64,000 nt of DNA from Membranipora membranacea. Its lineage: Eukaryota; Bryozoa; Gymnolaemata; Cheilostomatida; Membraniporidae. The stretch is taken from positions 1,922,001 to 1,986,000 of the forward strand of contig OU612069.1 in NCBI GenBank assembly GCA_914767715.1, given 5' to 3'. Of this stretch, positions 15,001 to 25,108 are shown in pieces. The position numbers and the translations under genes are program-made. Position 1 is the first letter of the stretch, and each line of letters starts with the position of its first letter. Below the pieces are notes generated by a model. It saw only the letters and a list, made by a program, of their open reading frames with translations. It searched no databases and had not been told where the DNA came from.

Positions 15001-18000
15001 CAGTCACTTGGTGTAAACGACTTCCTCATATCGTATCAAGGGTTTAGACTAGCTAGTGGTGAGTGGCAGTCGTTTCTGTGTACCCTACTTTTGGTCGGGG
15101 CCGTAGTCACACTAACCTGAGTGCGTTGGCGTAGTCGACCTCGATCTTACTTCGATCTTTGACATAGTGCGAGTATTTCTCACAAAACTCAATTCCTTTC
15201 TGAGAATGATCTGTTATACGATCAAACTGATCCTGCAAACATCAAAATAAACCATGATTGAAATACAGTATGGGTCAAACTATACATCTCATGAGAAGCA
15301 TTGTAAATAATAAGCTTGGTATCATTGACTCGTTCCTTCTCTTCCCAACCCTAACCCAACCAGGATACATATTTCATTATGGGAGGGGACTCCAACCATA
15401 GTTATATGGCCCCACCACAAGCATCTAGTTGTCTTAGATCTAAAATAGCTGACTATAGCGACAAAAAGTTTGTTTATCTAGGGCTGAGATGCCTTCCCTA
15501 CTTCAATCCTACCAACTGAACCAAGAAAATAATATCAAATTAGTCTATGTTCGAGCTTTGCTGAATGGGTCTAGGCCTGCAGAAACCCCAGGCTCTCCCT
15601 TGGATCGCAGGGTTGAGGTAAATTTTTATAATGTGTTCCCTTTTCCAATATGTGAAGACCCTAGGCCAACTTCAGCTAGCACCCAGTATAACAGTCGCAA
15701 CACGCACCCACCGCACCGCTGAGTTTTATTTAGGATTAGAGATGATTTTGCTCTTAGTTGGCCAGCAGCTGCAAAAACAACTTACACACACTTTGCGTAA
15801 CCACAAAAAGAGTGTGAACAAACAAAGAACCTAGTACACGATAATAGGAGAGTGAGGAGAGTGAATCTATAGCTGTCAGAGATTGATGGGTTGTTGATAA
15901 GGTTAGAAGAGGCAAACGGGAGCTATAATGGTACAGGAGTGTTGCTTGCCTGTATATAGACATTGCTGTCTTAGTGTAATCCAGTCAGGCTAGAGTGGTA
16001 AAACATCGATAATCACACACTAACTGACACTCACTCAGTCAATCCCCTAGAGACCAGTCAGACCAATCAATGATGGCTCGATAAATGATCATGGTGAAGT
16101 CACATGGGAAATTTAGAATCCTACTTCAGTGATCTGACATTTTCTGTACTATATCAGGAGGGCTTGCAACTTACACTCGGAACAAGGTGACATCTAAATT
16201 TACACTCTCTATAGCTAGCACAGCAAGGGTCAAGGTTAACTTGGCACCTCCGCTCCTTATATAACAAATCAACTGATCGACTGATAACAAGGGTTCATCC
16301 TCCTGGAGAGTTATAACAATGTAACACCAATCAAAATGCAATAGAGTATAGCAGTATGCAGGCACTTCTCGGCAAAGTGCAGCGAATCACTCCTGAAGAC
16401 ACAACAACATGGCAGCTGCTGAAAAAGCCCTAATGCAGACCACAAATCCCTGTGGAGCAGGGTGCAGTGGGGTTTAGCTCAGCATCTGCTCATCAGCACA
16501 GCAAAATGTTGCAATAATAGGCATGTGCAGAGGTGAAGAAAATAACGATAGTACATCAACAACCGCACACAAAGAAATGGCAAAGTACATAAGTGACAAA
16601 GCCATAGACAAGAGCCACTATAATGTTATGGACAATGATTATGGATGAATGGTTATAAACTTCCTCAAACAAATTCAGAAACATCTTCTCATTCCCATAT
16701 AATAACCACCCAACAGCACATTCCTATGGAAAGATTACGAGCAGAGCCGTAGACAAGGCCCATGTACAAATTGCGTCGCTATCTATGCATGAAATTCAGC
16801 CCCAAGCACTGTCTAAGATATGCAGATGATGATGGTTTTGCGACAAGTCTGGTGAGACAGAACTAGATTCGGTGAGACCCATTATCGTTAATCAGTAGTT
16901 AGCAACCTTCATAATGATCAATCTCCTATCAGTCTGCCATAACTAATTCTGATCTACGATAAGGAGATATTTGGCGATAAGATCAACACCAATGCTATTA
17001 TGATATCTATAACCGTATGGGTGCCTAAGTTAGACCCCTACAGCGGCATCCATAATAACAGTAGAGGATACTGGTGGTATCAGAGATACTCGATATGCTG
17101 GTCTTGTTGTAGTGCTTCAACTCCATCTGCTAGTGCAGAGACGAGCATTGTGACATGGTGACAACGATGGCTGGCCAGCTTAGAGGTCGAGAAAAGAAAG
17201 GCTGCTATTAGCCAGATCACAAAATTGGCAACTATTGATGCAAATTTGTCACCCATCTAACTACAACATCTTCTATTTGCAAGTTCCTCGTTTGTCAATC
17301 TATAAAAATGTATGCTTGAGCATAATTTATTGTTTTCTTTCACAATAAGTTGCTATAATGGTTTTACCTAACTCATGTTTATTCAAAGGGGAAAAGTTAC
17401 AAAACCACAAGCTCTTTACTTAGTGGTATAATTGTATAAAGCTGCGGGGACTTTTGGCAAGAGGATCTTGAGGAAGTGAGATTGAAATGGGTATGCAAGA
17501 GATAGAATAAGATTAGGATGAGTTACTACTACATCTAGAATATTGTAGTCTAGGGATGTAATTGGTAAGGGAGTGATCGTTAGTCATAATTAGCCACCCT
17601 TGAAAAGGTAAGGTCAATAGAGAGTTTAGTATATCTCTTATTCAGGTCAACGACAAGAGAAAACACTTTCAGTTCAAGCTAAGATGCCATGGTAATAATT
17701 GACCCAAGCAAAGATAGCTATAAGAGTGATAATCGGCGTACTTAGCTATATGACATTTGGAGGTTGAGATATTCCAGACCAAGACAATGCATGAAAGAAT
17801 AAGGGCTCATTCATGTGGTAAAGACACATGGAAATTATGTTCAACCTATGTAATTCAGTTGAATAATAAAAAATGGCCAACCACAACGTTTAATAGAACA
17901 AATTTCATTTTTACCACAATCCACCCTGACTAATAAGGGTAGGATTTTTTATCATTAGGGAGGATACCACTTGGTCTCATAGCAGTCATCGATCACCAGA

Positions 18001-21000
18001 CACTCAACTAGGCATTTCCTACAGCCAAGGTATATTCTCATTGTGTCTATTATGGACAACAATGAATAAACAAGATTAGTACGAACTTACAAACATACTT
18101 AAAGGTCCTTGACATTGTAACTTTATTACTCGTTAACAACATGTACAATTCTGGCTGGCATTGTTTGTAAAAATAAAGTGGTGACTAACTCTGGCTAATC
18201 TTAATTTATTTCACGCTATATCATTGATTTTGCTGTATTTATGTACATTTGGCAAAGCCAACAAGATTCAATCCCATTGAATACACTTTTAGTAAGAGTG
18301 AATTAATAATTAGCTACAGTTCAGAAGCTTGGCTTTATAACTAATAGCATAATGTCAAGCCAGGCAGCAGTGGCCAAATGATATATGATTTTGAGATTGC
18401 TAGCACTTGAAGCTTACATTGATTTACACACGCTGCCATATGTTTATTGCAATGCGCTGATCAATAACTGCAGCATATGTGTATGTCTGAAATTAGTAAC
18501 ATGCCTCATAGTGGAGTCATCGTCTGAAGAGTGATGTTTGATGTTGATTTTAAGCACCCAAGTAGGAAGAGGTACGAGTTATGTTACAGATGCTGTAGTT
18601 ACATGATCTATTCGATAATGAGCGTGTATAAAGACTGATGCCAGCCAAATCCTTAAGCAAAGCATCCGATCTCAAAACAATCAGGATTCACAAATCTGAC
18701 ACCTGTATTTAGTTTACGTTGCTACGAAGCGGATCAGATTGATCAAAAGTCTGGATTAACAGATATCCCCTGCACTTTTTCCAGCTAGAAGACACCGTCT
18801 TGAGCTCAATCTCAATCAGTTAGCCAATGCATGGTTGGCAATTAGTTCTGAAACTGCACCATCCATTACAACATTCCATCATGGTATTATATGGCTGGAA
18901 TTCTTTGTCTAAAGATGGTAACACACATCTTGCTGTGATGTTCAAAGGAATAATTTAGGTGACACCATAACAAAGTCAAAACAATAACCTACATAAGGGA
19001 GCAATGGAGTCTACCTAGCAATTTACCACTCCATTCCAACCCTGACTATCAATCAATCGAATCTCCAGTTTGGCAATTGGAATTTTCATATCTCAGCTTG
19101 ATCTGCGTTATATAAAACAGCACATCCATTTTGGCAAGGTATCATAAACACAGCGTCTACCTGCTGCTCATACCTACCAGCATAAACAAGCAAGATGATA
19201 ACTGATTGGCATACCTCAGCAACATAACAAACTCTACAAGTAACATGTCCTGCCAAAAAACAACCATGCTAACAACCTTATACATCAAGACTTGGCCACT
19301 GAAAGAAGGAAAGCTGAGGCATATCATAGAGAGACGAAGCTTATGAAACAGTTCAGCTGCTGACTGACATCACTTCTCGGTTGAGCTGGCTACTGATGAA
19401 GGGCTGACCTCTCATTATTTGATCCTATTGAAAGTAGTCCATTGCTTTGAAAGTTTTGTCAATCTTTGACAAAAGATAGACAGAAGTTATGAGAATAGCA
19501 GCTTGAAATGGTGCATGAAATAACTCTACATCTGACTGGGTGATAAGTCAGGATAAGCTGAACACTGATAATCACAAAGTTGATGTGATGGCAAATTGAG
19601 TTGTTGGTGTGTTTTGGATCTACCTGCAATTCAACCACTTGAACCAGCAGCTGACCTGGAAAAACTGTGGTGAAACATCAAAGCCACATGGGCTGTACCA
19701 TATACTACACAAATTAATGACGTTGTTTATCGATGCACTCAAGTTGAGTGACTCAGATGTTTGTGTTAAATGAAGCTTTCGCAATCAAGTCTAGTTTGCA
19801 TCGGACAAATTAATCATCATTATCATTATTGTTGAGCAGTTTTATTGAATCGAATAAAGGTCAGTTGATGCTAAGCTTGAGACAAAACAGACTTTTCTGC
19901 CAAAACTAACAACAAGGCCCTGTTATAGGTTATTAATTTGTATGTCTGTATTGCCCTAGTTAGCTACTGGGGGTAAATTCGCTATTCATGCTCTATCTAT
20001 AGCATGAAAGTCAGACTATTTCATTAAATCCATTGACATGGTCTCGCTCCTAAACTATTATATTGATTATTAGGGTTTGAAATGACTAATGACTGAGCTG
20101 TTCAAACAAAATTGATTTCCTCTGTATCCTATTACAGGTAAGAGCTGTTCAAACACTGAAATACAAATCAATAAGGCTTAGCTCCTGATTCTTAGGTCCG
20201 GCTATTTGAGGAAATGGCATTCCTCAGGACTCTAGTTTTAGGCCCTAAATATTCTGACACGTTGGGGTCACAACCATGTATGAATAGTCATGATGAACCC
20301 TACAATGGTGATCAAATGGTAAGTTTCAAAACCTACAGTGAGAAGATGACATGATGGTATGACTGGTATTGATTATTTCCAAGAGCACCTCGCAAGTTTT
20401 AGGTGCTGAAAGCAGGTCAGACTGACGTACGCTGTCATGTTTTGCTCCATCGAGATAGCGCCGATAGTGAAAGGGTCCTCATCCCAAACATTATACTTCT
20501 GCATAGTGTAGGCCAATAAATTCCTGCCTATCAAAGCAATAAATCTATATCTGGGTGTTTGATGACCCCTAGGAATGATGTTCATTGGATTAAGTACTAA
20601 CCACATAGGATAGCATGTTAGTGTTTATAATCCCTTGAACATTACATTCTTCATGACCATAACTTTGAAAACTGAGCTACATGTTTAATGGTCATGCTAT
20701 TCTCTCAAAAGTCGAGAGAAGTTTGTGCAGGTATGTGGAGCGTGCAAGGCTGCTGTCATAACTGACACAAGCAATTTCTTGTTTTGACTTTGTTCTGTAG
20801 ACATGATCGAAACCAAAAGCAGGTAGCCGAATACCGTATCCTACTATCGGCAGGAGATAATCTTCCAATTTTTTGTTCATCTTGTTTGGGCAATCTTCTT
20901 ATGAAACAGATGAATATCGTCTCCCATTTGAAGTTACATCTCACAGGAGGATAGAATGTCAAAAGGATGAGCACTGGAAAGCTTCATGTATACAGAATAG

Positions 21001-22833
21001 GCCTGCTCCCACCACTTACTATAGTTTCCAATTGTATTCATTTTTTACCATGAGTGACTTGTCTGACCTGATTGCAACAGAAATAAATGTGTCATGACTA
21101 TGTAACTTTGTCGCTATTCTCTGCCGCCCACTCATACCGAGTGAATCATATCCTCAACTTGAATGTTGTATTGTAACCATACCTATGCTTAGGGCACTGC
21201 TTACTCCTTGAAATCCCTGCTGTACGTCAAGCAACCCATCTCCTTGTAGAAACAAGTTATTGAGACCTGCAATTTTCTTTCTGCATTGCTGCACAATTTC
21301 TCTGATGAGTGCATTGAATATGCTGGACCCCTCAATCAAAACCATCAACATAACCACACACCATGACATAAAACATTAGCCAGGAAAGTGATCAGTGGGT
21401 TTAAAAGTTAATTCAAGTCTTTCACTTGAACCGCTCTTCTCACTCAAAGCACACAAAACTTGCGTTTGTTAAGTTCTTATTTCCAATGCTTGTGATTGCT
21501 ACCAAGTACCAGCTAGTGACTGAATCATTATCAAATTAATCAGCAGTGAATGTATTGAGGTTATGTCTAACATTCATCAATTCATTTGGTGAATCAATGA
21601 ATTGTGATGCAGGCTGTGGGTGTTCTTGGTTTCGAAGCATAGGCCACTTCTGGCCAAACTCAAAGATATCTTATCTTTAACATCTTTAGAACTATGGCAA
21701 AGTCCATAAGTTTGGAAAATTCATTGTAGGAACCATGTCGAGGGCATGTTAAAAGATTGTTCTAACTGTGCTAAATATGGCTATCATAACCTCGGTCAGA
21801 GAGATGGAGAGAGATGCAAAATTGAGAATATTAGTGATAGTTGATTACACCTCGTATTGTTTCTCTAGCCAACCAACAATGTTCTCAAAGGCTAAGGCTT
21901 AATACGAGGAAGACAACCAAATAAATAGGCTGACAAGAAGGAGAGGTATACACCCGAGGGTGCTGGGGGCTGGAACAATCAACAATGAAAGCTCCCCCAG
22001 TGGGGCTCGAACCAAGGAGGAAGACAACCAAAAAAAAGGCTGACAACATAAGGGAGGATGCAGATCATAGCACTGCCGATATTTCATACCCTGAGTCAAA
22101 TATCTGGTGAACGATTGCGAAGAGACTGTGATTCTGGTCAAAAAAACACAGAACCATCAATAGGACAACATGTGGACATGGGTTTATGAGTGCAGCTCAT
22201 AGATATACTATAGACAATATACTATACTGTAACTGCCCAATTGAAGATATTGGACCCGGTAGATAAGAGGTTTTGTGGGAAAGCCTGTCCGTGCTGTACA
22301 ATGATGAGCATGAGCATATCACAACCAAAGTCCAAACCCACCTCTTGGGCCCGACCAAAAACAACACACACATGACTTTGGGCTCAAGACTGAGCTGAGA
22401 GTCGTGGCGTTCCACCACCTCACAAAGCAATGAAAGATTCACAACAAGATTCAATAATTTCCCAACCCTTTCCTATCTATTCACTATCCTATGAAGAGTA
22501 AGTTCGGTGCATATTCATAATATCATATGCCTTTTCAGCAATTTGTGAAATGGATAGAGACCAATTTCCGGCATCACCTTTCAAGCAATTTGTATAGAGC
22601 AGTTTAATGGCAGTTGATAAGGCTCTTAAAGGGGACCGGCTGCAAGAGTGCTCCCCTCTACTTTTGATACACACATTCACAACTAACTCAATATACAGTA
22701 CAAACATATATTTATCACTCAGTTCAGTAACCTAGACTTTTTCGGTTGAAATTGCAGCTATTCTTCATCAATATCAGCACTTGTGACTGGAAAATAAGTC
22801 ATAACTTACCCAAAGTTCTGTTCCCCAACTCAT
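1..22833 (-). CDS. FNBP1: CIP4/FNBP1/TOCA-1-like F-BAR protein, 5' part of gene (3' end off the left edge)
   Basis: Membrane-bending F-BAR adaptor; in the known family it senses or makes membrane curvature and recruits CDC42/N-WASP actin machinery at endocytic sites. Coding exons on the minus strand (5' to 3'): 22833-22810, 15232-15117, 14264-14217, 13041-12939, 9108-9001, 5676-5581, 5137-5000, 4590-4444, 4085-3969, 3430-3335. They sum to 993 nt (331 codons) with matching phases and GT-AG introns throughout. The protein opens MSWGTELW then DQFDRIT, the hallmark start of this family. It continues with NDVAGQHE (residues ~78-85), a heptad-rich middle, a DIEKSIQPII segment (~232-241) and FKSGFVPPGDIPFED (~269-283), all in the same order as recalled vertebrate FNBP1/FNBP1L/TRIP10. 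Residues ~1-260 are the F-BAR domain; ~300-331 are basic (KKEKKDK). The HR1 and SH3 domains are not in the window, so the gene is partial. One gene seems to stand for the three vertebrate paralogs, so the symbol is approximate. High confidence for identity. Confidence 0.95.
386..505. repeat. Short inverted repeat (13-bp arms, 94-bp spacer)
   Basis: GTGCTCAAACTCC at 386-398 is matched by its reverse complement at 493-505. The DNA between holds further short CAGTGG/CCACTG-type inversions. It may be a degenerate foldback element. The rest of 1-1,121 shows nothing I can call; it lies within or beyond the 3' part of the F-BAR gene. Confidence 0.45.
1122..1157 (-). CDS. Candidate 36-nt phase-0 micro-exon of the F-BAR gene
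   Basis: Downstream of the last certain exon (3335), the minus strand carries a long pyrimidine tract ending in CAG at 1160-1158. It is followed by 12 open codons (NSGIEIGSGRKG) and a GTAATT donor at 1121-1116. The preceding exon ends in phase 0, and this segment is in phase 0 at both ends, so it could be skipped or included without a frame change. In vertebrate FNBP1 the region between the F-BAR and HR1 domains is known for alternative exons. I have no homology match for the 12 residues, so this is a splice-site-based guess. Confidence 0.3.
2721..3056. mobile_element. Long-armed foldback element (MITE), 336 bp
   Basis: The left arm from 2721 (CTAATGCTCGGTTCACATTG...) and the right arm ending at 3056 (...CAATGTGAACCAAGCATTAG) are near-perfect reverse complements for about 135 bp. 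They leave only about 50 bp of loop around 2858-2910. The arms contain sub-repeats of CATCCCAGATAG. There is no coding capacity. A TA dinucleotide lies just inside each end and could be a Tc1/mariner-type target duplication, but this is uncertain. It sits in the intron 3' of the last certain F-BAR exon. Confidence 0.85.
4953..5018. repeat. Three tandem copies of a 23-bp unit spanning a splice donor
   Basis: The core AAAACTTGTGG recurs at 4958, 4981 and 5004, exactly 23 bp apart. The right-most copy contains the end of the 5137-5000 coding exon and its donor (CAG then GTAGGT). The second copy repeats the donor with one change (TAG then GTAGGT after 4977), and the third has a weaker GTTTGG. The array therefore offers three possible 5' splice sites in a row on the minus strand. 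Confidence 0.9.
5157..5260. repeat. 28-bp minisatellite, about 3.7 copies
   Basis: The unit is roughly AGTATAATATGTCACACAAC plus ACAAAGAT, repeated with a few changes. It lies in the intron just upstream (in gene direction) of the acceptor for the exon that starts at 5137, so that exon is bounded by tandem arrays on both sides. Confidence 0.85.
7931..7963. repeat. Small palindrome
   Basis: CAGGGGTATAATTA and TAATTACACCCCTG pair at 13 of 14 positions around a 5-nt loop. It lies in the 5,677-9,000 intron. A related CAGCAGGGGTGTG recurs near 8031, suggesting a relic of a longer element. Otherwise this 3.3-kb intron shows only unremarkable AT-rich DNA up to the minisatellite at 8741. Confidence 0.5.
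8486..8512. repeat. G-rich perfect hairpin
   Basis: GGGAGGGTGGG (8486-8496) is followed five bases later by CCCACCCTCCC (8502-8512), an 11-bp perfect inverted repeat in otherwise AT-rich intron. Three G-runs on each strand might allow other non-B structure. Confidence 0.6.
8741..8990. repeat. 30-bp minisatellite, about 8 copies, abutting a splice donor
   Basis: Units follow CAGACTAACAGTGRCRGTAG plus TCTGAATTCA. One unit is 36 bp, and the two units nearest the exon are 29 bp with a distinct variant (GACTAGCTCTGGTGGTAGCC). The array ends about 10 bp from the donor of the F-BAR exon 9108-9001. The gradient of variants suggests growth by local duplication. Confidence 0.9.
9109..12938. other. F-BAR gene intron, 3.8 kb, no gene seen
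   Basis: This is the intron between exons 13041-12939 and 9108-9001. It holds a C-rich tract at 9399-9435, short ATA runs at 10749-10765 and 12561-12590, and a plus-strand 72-codon ORF at 9436-9654 that I could not recognise. Nothing else stands out. Confidence 0.6.
12561..12590. repeat. (ATA)n microsatellite
   Basis: About ten ATA/TAA triplets, framed by two copies of AGCCGAT-TAT (12551 and 12595), suggesting a small local duplication around the array. Confidence 0.85.
13835..13847. repeat. Poly-G run (13 G) after an A run
   Basis: Homopolymer G tract in intron DNA. Similar tracts occur at about 39231 and 45691. Their exact lengths are likely to be assembly-sensitive. Confidence 0.7.
15233..22809. 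other. First intron of the F-BAR gene, 7.6 kb, no gene seen
   Basis: It separates the 24-nt first coding exon from the second. It is AT-rich with several short minus-strand ORFs (60-80 codons) near 20.4-22.7 kb that do not match any family I know. A pair of related segments, AGGAAGACAACCAAA plus GGCTGAC, lies at about 21,907 and 22,017, a diverged direct repeat about 110 bp apart. The B-box-like GGTTCGAGCCC on the minus strand lies near the second copy but has no matching A-box, so I do not call a tRNA or SINE. Confidence 0.55.
22810..22833 (-). CDS. FNBP1: First coding exon of the F-BAR gene (24-nt micro-exon, MSWGTELW)
   Basis: The ATG at 22833 is followed by exactly eight codons and then a strong donor (GTAAGT at 22809-22804). 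The octapeptide is the conserved N-terminus of CIP4-family F-BAR proteins, and the next exon starts in phase 0 with DQFD, 7.6 kb away at 15232. Its length makes it invisible to ORF-length filters. It fixes the start of the gene and places it head-to-head with AKAP14. Confidence 0.93.
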
Positions 22834-23138
22834 GGCAATCAGTATTCAAGCCAATATCATCAAAAATCCACAGGAAATCCAGTAGTTCTGGCTGAGAGTC
22901 ACCAAAACTGGGACAGCTTTTCCAAGTTAGTTTTCCCAGGAAGTCTCTAGTCTAGAGAATTTGCGAGACTATTCACTGCGGTCCACTGGGTTTTCCCTGT
23001 TACATTACACTTGATTGGTTGGTGGCTTGGTTGCCCAGCAACTTATAAGCAATATGGAGATTAGAAGCAAGTAGACAATTTCAAGTTGAGATCTCTAGAA
23101 TTTTACATTGTTTAAACTTAATTATCAACACTGTTACA
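22834..23138. promoter_or_regulatory. Bidirectional promoter between the F-BAR gene and AKAP14
   Basis: Only 305 bp separate the two divergent ATGs, so both promoters and both 5' UTRs must fit here unless either gene has remote untranslated first exons. The interval contains an inverted CCAAT box (ATTGG at 23014-23018) and an RFX-type X-box (23030-23042). No TATA box is obvious in a convincing position. Start sites cannot be read from sequence. Confidence 0.75.
23030..23042. promoter_or_regulatory. X-box (RFX binding site), 97 bp upstream of the AKAP14 ATG
   Basis: GTTGCCCAGCAAC consists of the half-sites GTTGCC and AGCAAC with a one-base spacer. This is the short form of the palindromic RFX motif. 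RFX factors drive ciliary genes across animals, X-boxes usually lie within a couple of hundred bases of the start codon, and AKAP14 is an axonemal protein. The fit is therefore functional as well as textual. Confidence 0.75.
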
Positions 23139-25108
23139 ATGTCAAGAGTTACATTCGATGACCCAGCTGCTGGTTCTCAAGTAGACGGCTATGCTGACAC
23201 AGCAGCTAAGATTGTTAATGATGCTATAAATGATGCAATTAGCCAGCTAGAGGTTCACTTTGCACAGGAGCTTGGACTTACACTGGACAAAAGTTCCCTC
23301 AATGGTGAAAATATGGCAGAGAAAGAAGCTGAAGAAGAGGAGTATGATAGGACAAAAACACCATTACTCATTGATGCCACAGAAGCAGCCAAACAGAGTA
23401 TTAACAATATTGAATGGATGACAATTGACAAATTTGGAAAGGATTTAGCAGAAGACAAGATTGATGAGTTTATCAAATCAGTGAGTGTTGCTGATCACCC
23501 CTTCTGTATATGCCATAATCCTTAAAGTCATATCATTTACCAAGTCCCTATGTTGGGCACCTGTTAACCTGTCTTGACTTGGCTAGACCTGACTTGACCT
23601 GACTTGACGCTGGATTAATGATGTTGCGCATGTCAATGGAACAATGAAAGATTGCAATATCTATCTTTGGAAAAAAACTCTATTTGTGATAGGCCTAGCT
23701 AGGATTAGATACTGTTACAATGATGTTGTTTTCATCTCATTCAATTCTATCACTCCTCATGGTAATGTTTAGGAGGCACTAAGGCTGTTTTACAATACAA
23801 AGTTACTTTAGTTGATGCCTCTATCACTATACAGTCTTGGTAGTTTTAGCTATTGCCTCTTTCTTCATAGACTTGGAAGTATGAGAACAGCTGGTTGTAC
23901 TGTATCGATTACCTCGGAGAGAAAGAAGAGAAATATGATATGAGGTACAACTTCAGAGTACGGTGGAGTATCCCAACTAGGAGGAAACCAATCCCAAGGG
24001 CTACAGCTGCTGTCTACTTTACATTCTCTGTGTCCAAAATTAAACCAGGGGTAGGTCTCTGTATCTCACTCTTTTACGGGTTTCTATCACATTGGGAGAT
24101 ATAGTAGAACAGTCTTAATAAACTTAAATGAGACATCAAACACACTATCAGTAATGAACAGCTGGCTCCAATTCTAACCATAGCAATGTCGATAAAACTT
24201 TCACACCTTTACAGTCAATATTATCTGTATATTGAAGAAAGTTCTTGCTTCTGCCTCTGAGTAGGGTGAGAAGTTTGGATTGGAAGAGTAAAACTATATT
24301 TGACCTCATTATTTGTTTAGCGAACAGGTGTAAAATCTCATTTGCTGTGACTGTATAGTTAGTTTAGGTGGTTGAATCAAATTGACGATACATAAACATC
24401 ACACCAGACATCAATATCTCAACTTATTGACGTCATCCTCCATGGTTATCTTTGAGCTAAAGCTGATCCTCTTTCAAGATCATTTCTAATGCTTTGTGTC
24501 AGCATTGTGTTAACAGGTTTCCTGGCAAACTTGCTGCACTGCACAAATGAAAACTGTACCTCTTAGAAAATATAAAAATGATGTGATTGATTATATTTTT
24601 AGAACTATCCTGTTGATGTATATTATGTATTCGAAACCAACAGACTCGTCCACAGGTGAGCTGAGTTTATGTGCAGCATTCTCATTTCAAAATCACTTTT
24701 GGAAGCATTCCAATCATTGGGTGTATCTGATCCCAGCCTGAACCCACAATCGTTTGAAAATTTCGTATCAACTCGCATTCAAAGATTTGCAATGATTCAT
24801 CAAAAACAATGGTAGTTGTAAATTCTTGAAATAGAATATAGACTTATCTGCTTTTGTTGATATGCCTTTCTACAGGCAGCATGATCATAAATACTTCTAC
24901 TCTCTCTGCTCAAAAAAGAGCATTCACTTTCTCAATTTAAATACCATAATAGAAAGCAATATAATAGACTTGGTCATAATGGTTTTATATGCTTAATAAG
25001 ATTGAAATTTTGTTTTTTTATAGACCAGGAAAGTCGATATTCCGAGAAAAGTGGTTGAAGGACATTATAGAGAGTAAGATACAGCTATACCAAGCAATGA
25101 CATTCTGA
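23139..25108 (+). CDS. AKAP14: A-kinase anchor protein 14, complete
   Basis: Exons 23139-23480, 23871-24050, 24603-24655 and 25024-25108 (stop TGA) give 660 nt, 219 aa; the vertebrate protein is about 200 aa. AKAP14 tethers the RII subunit of protein kinase A in the ciliary or flagellar axoneme. The N-terminal exon holds an amphipathic helix, AAKIVNDAINDAISQL (~residues 22-37), of the kind that docks RII dimers, then an acidic stretch and NNIEWMTIDKF. Exon 2 carries the family core FRVRWSIPT, PIPRATAAVYF and SKIKPG. Exon 3 encodes DVYYVFETNRLVH and exon 4 FREKWLKDIIESKI. Order and wording match recalled vertebrate AKAP14 closely. It is transcribed away from the F-BAR gene and is convergent with the LRR gene. 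A possible AATAAA lies at 25532-25537, 424 nt past the stop. Confidence 0.95.
23568..23610. repeat. Short tandem CTTGACCTGA-type repeat
   Basis: GACTTGGCTAGACCTGACTTGACC and the following bases repeat a ~10-bp unit four or so times in the first AKAP14 intron. It is unlikely to be functional. Confidence 0.6.

Noticed and set aside
21995-22012. Perfect tRNA B-box (GGTTCGAGCCC) on the minus strand
   Set aside because: No A-box at the right distance and no cloverleaf can be drawn; at best a fragment.
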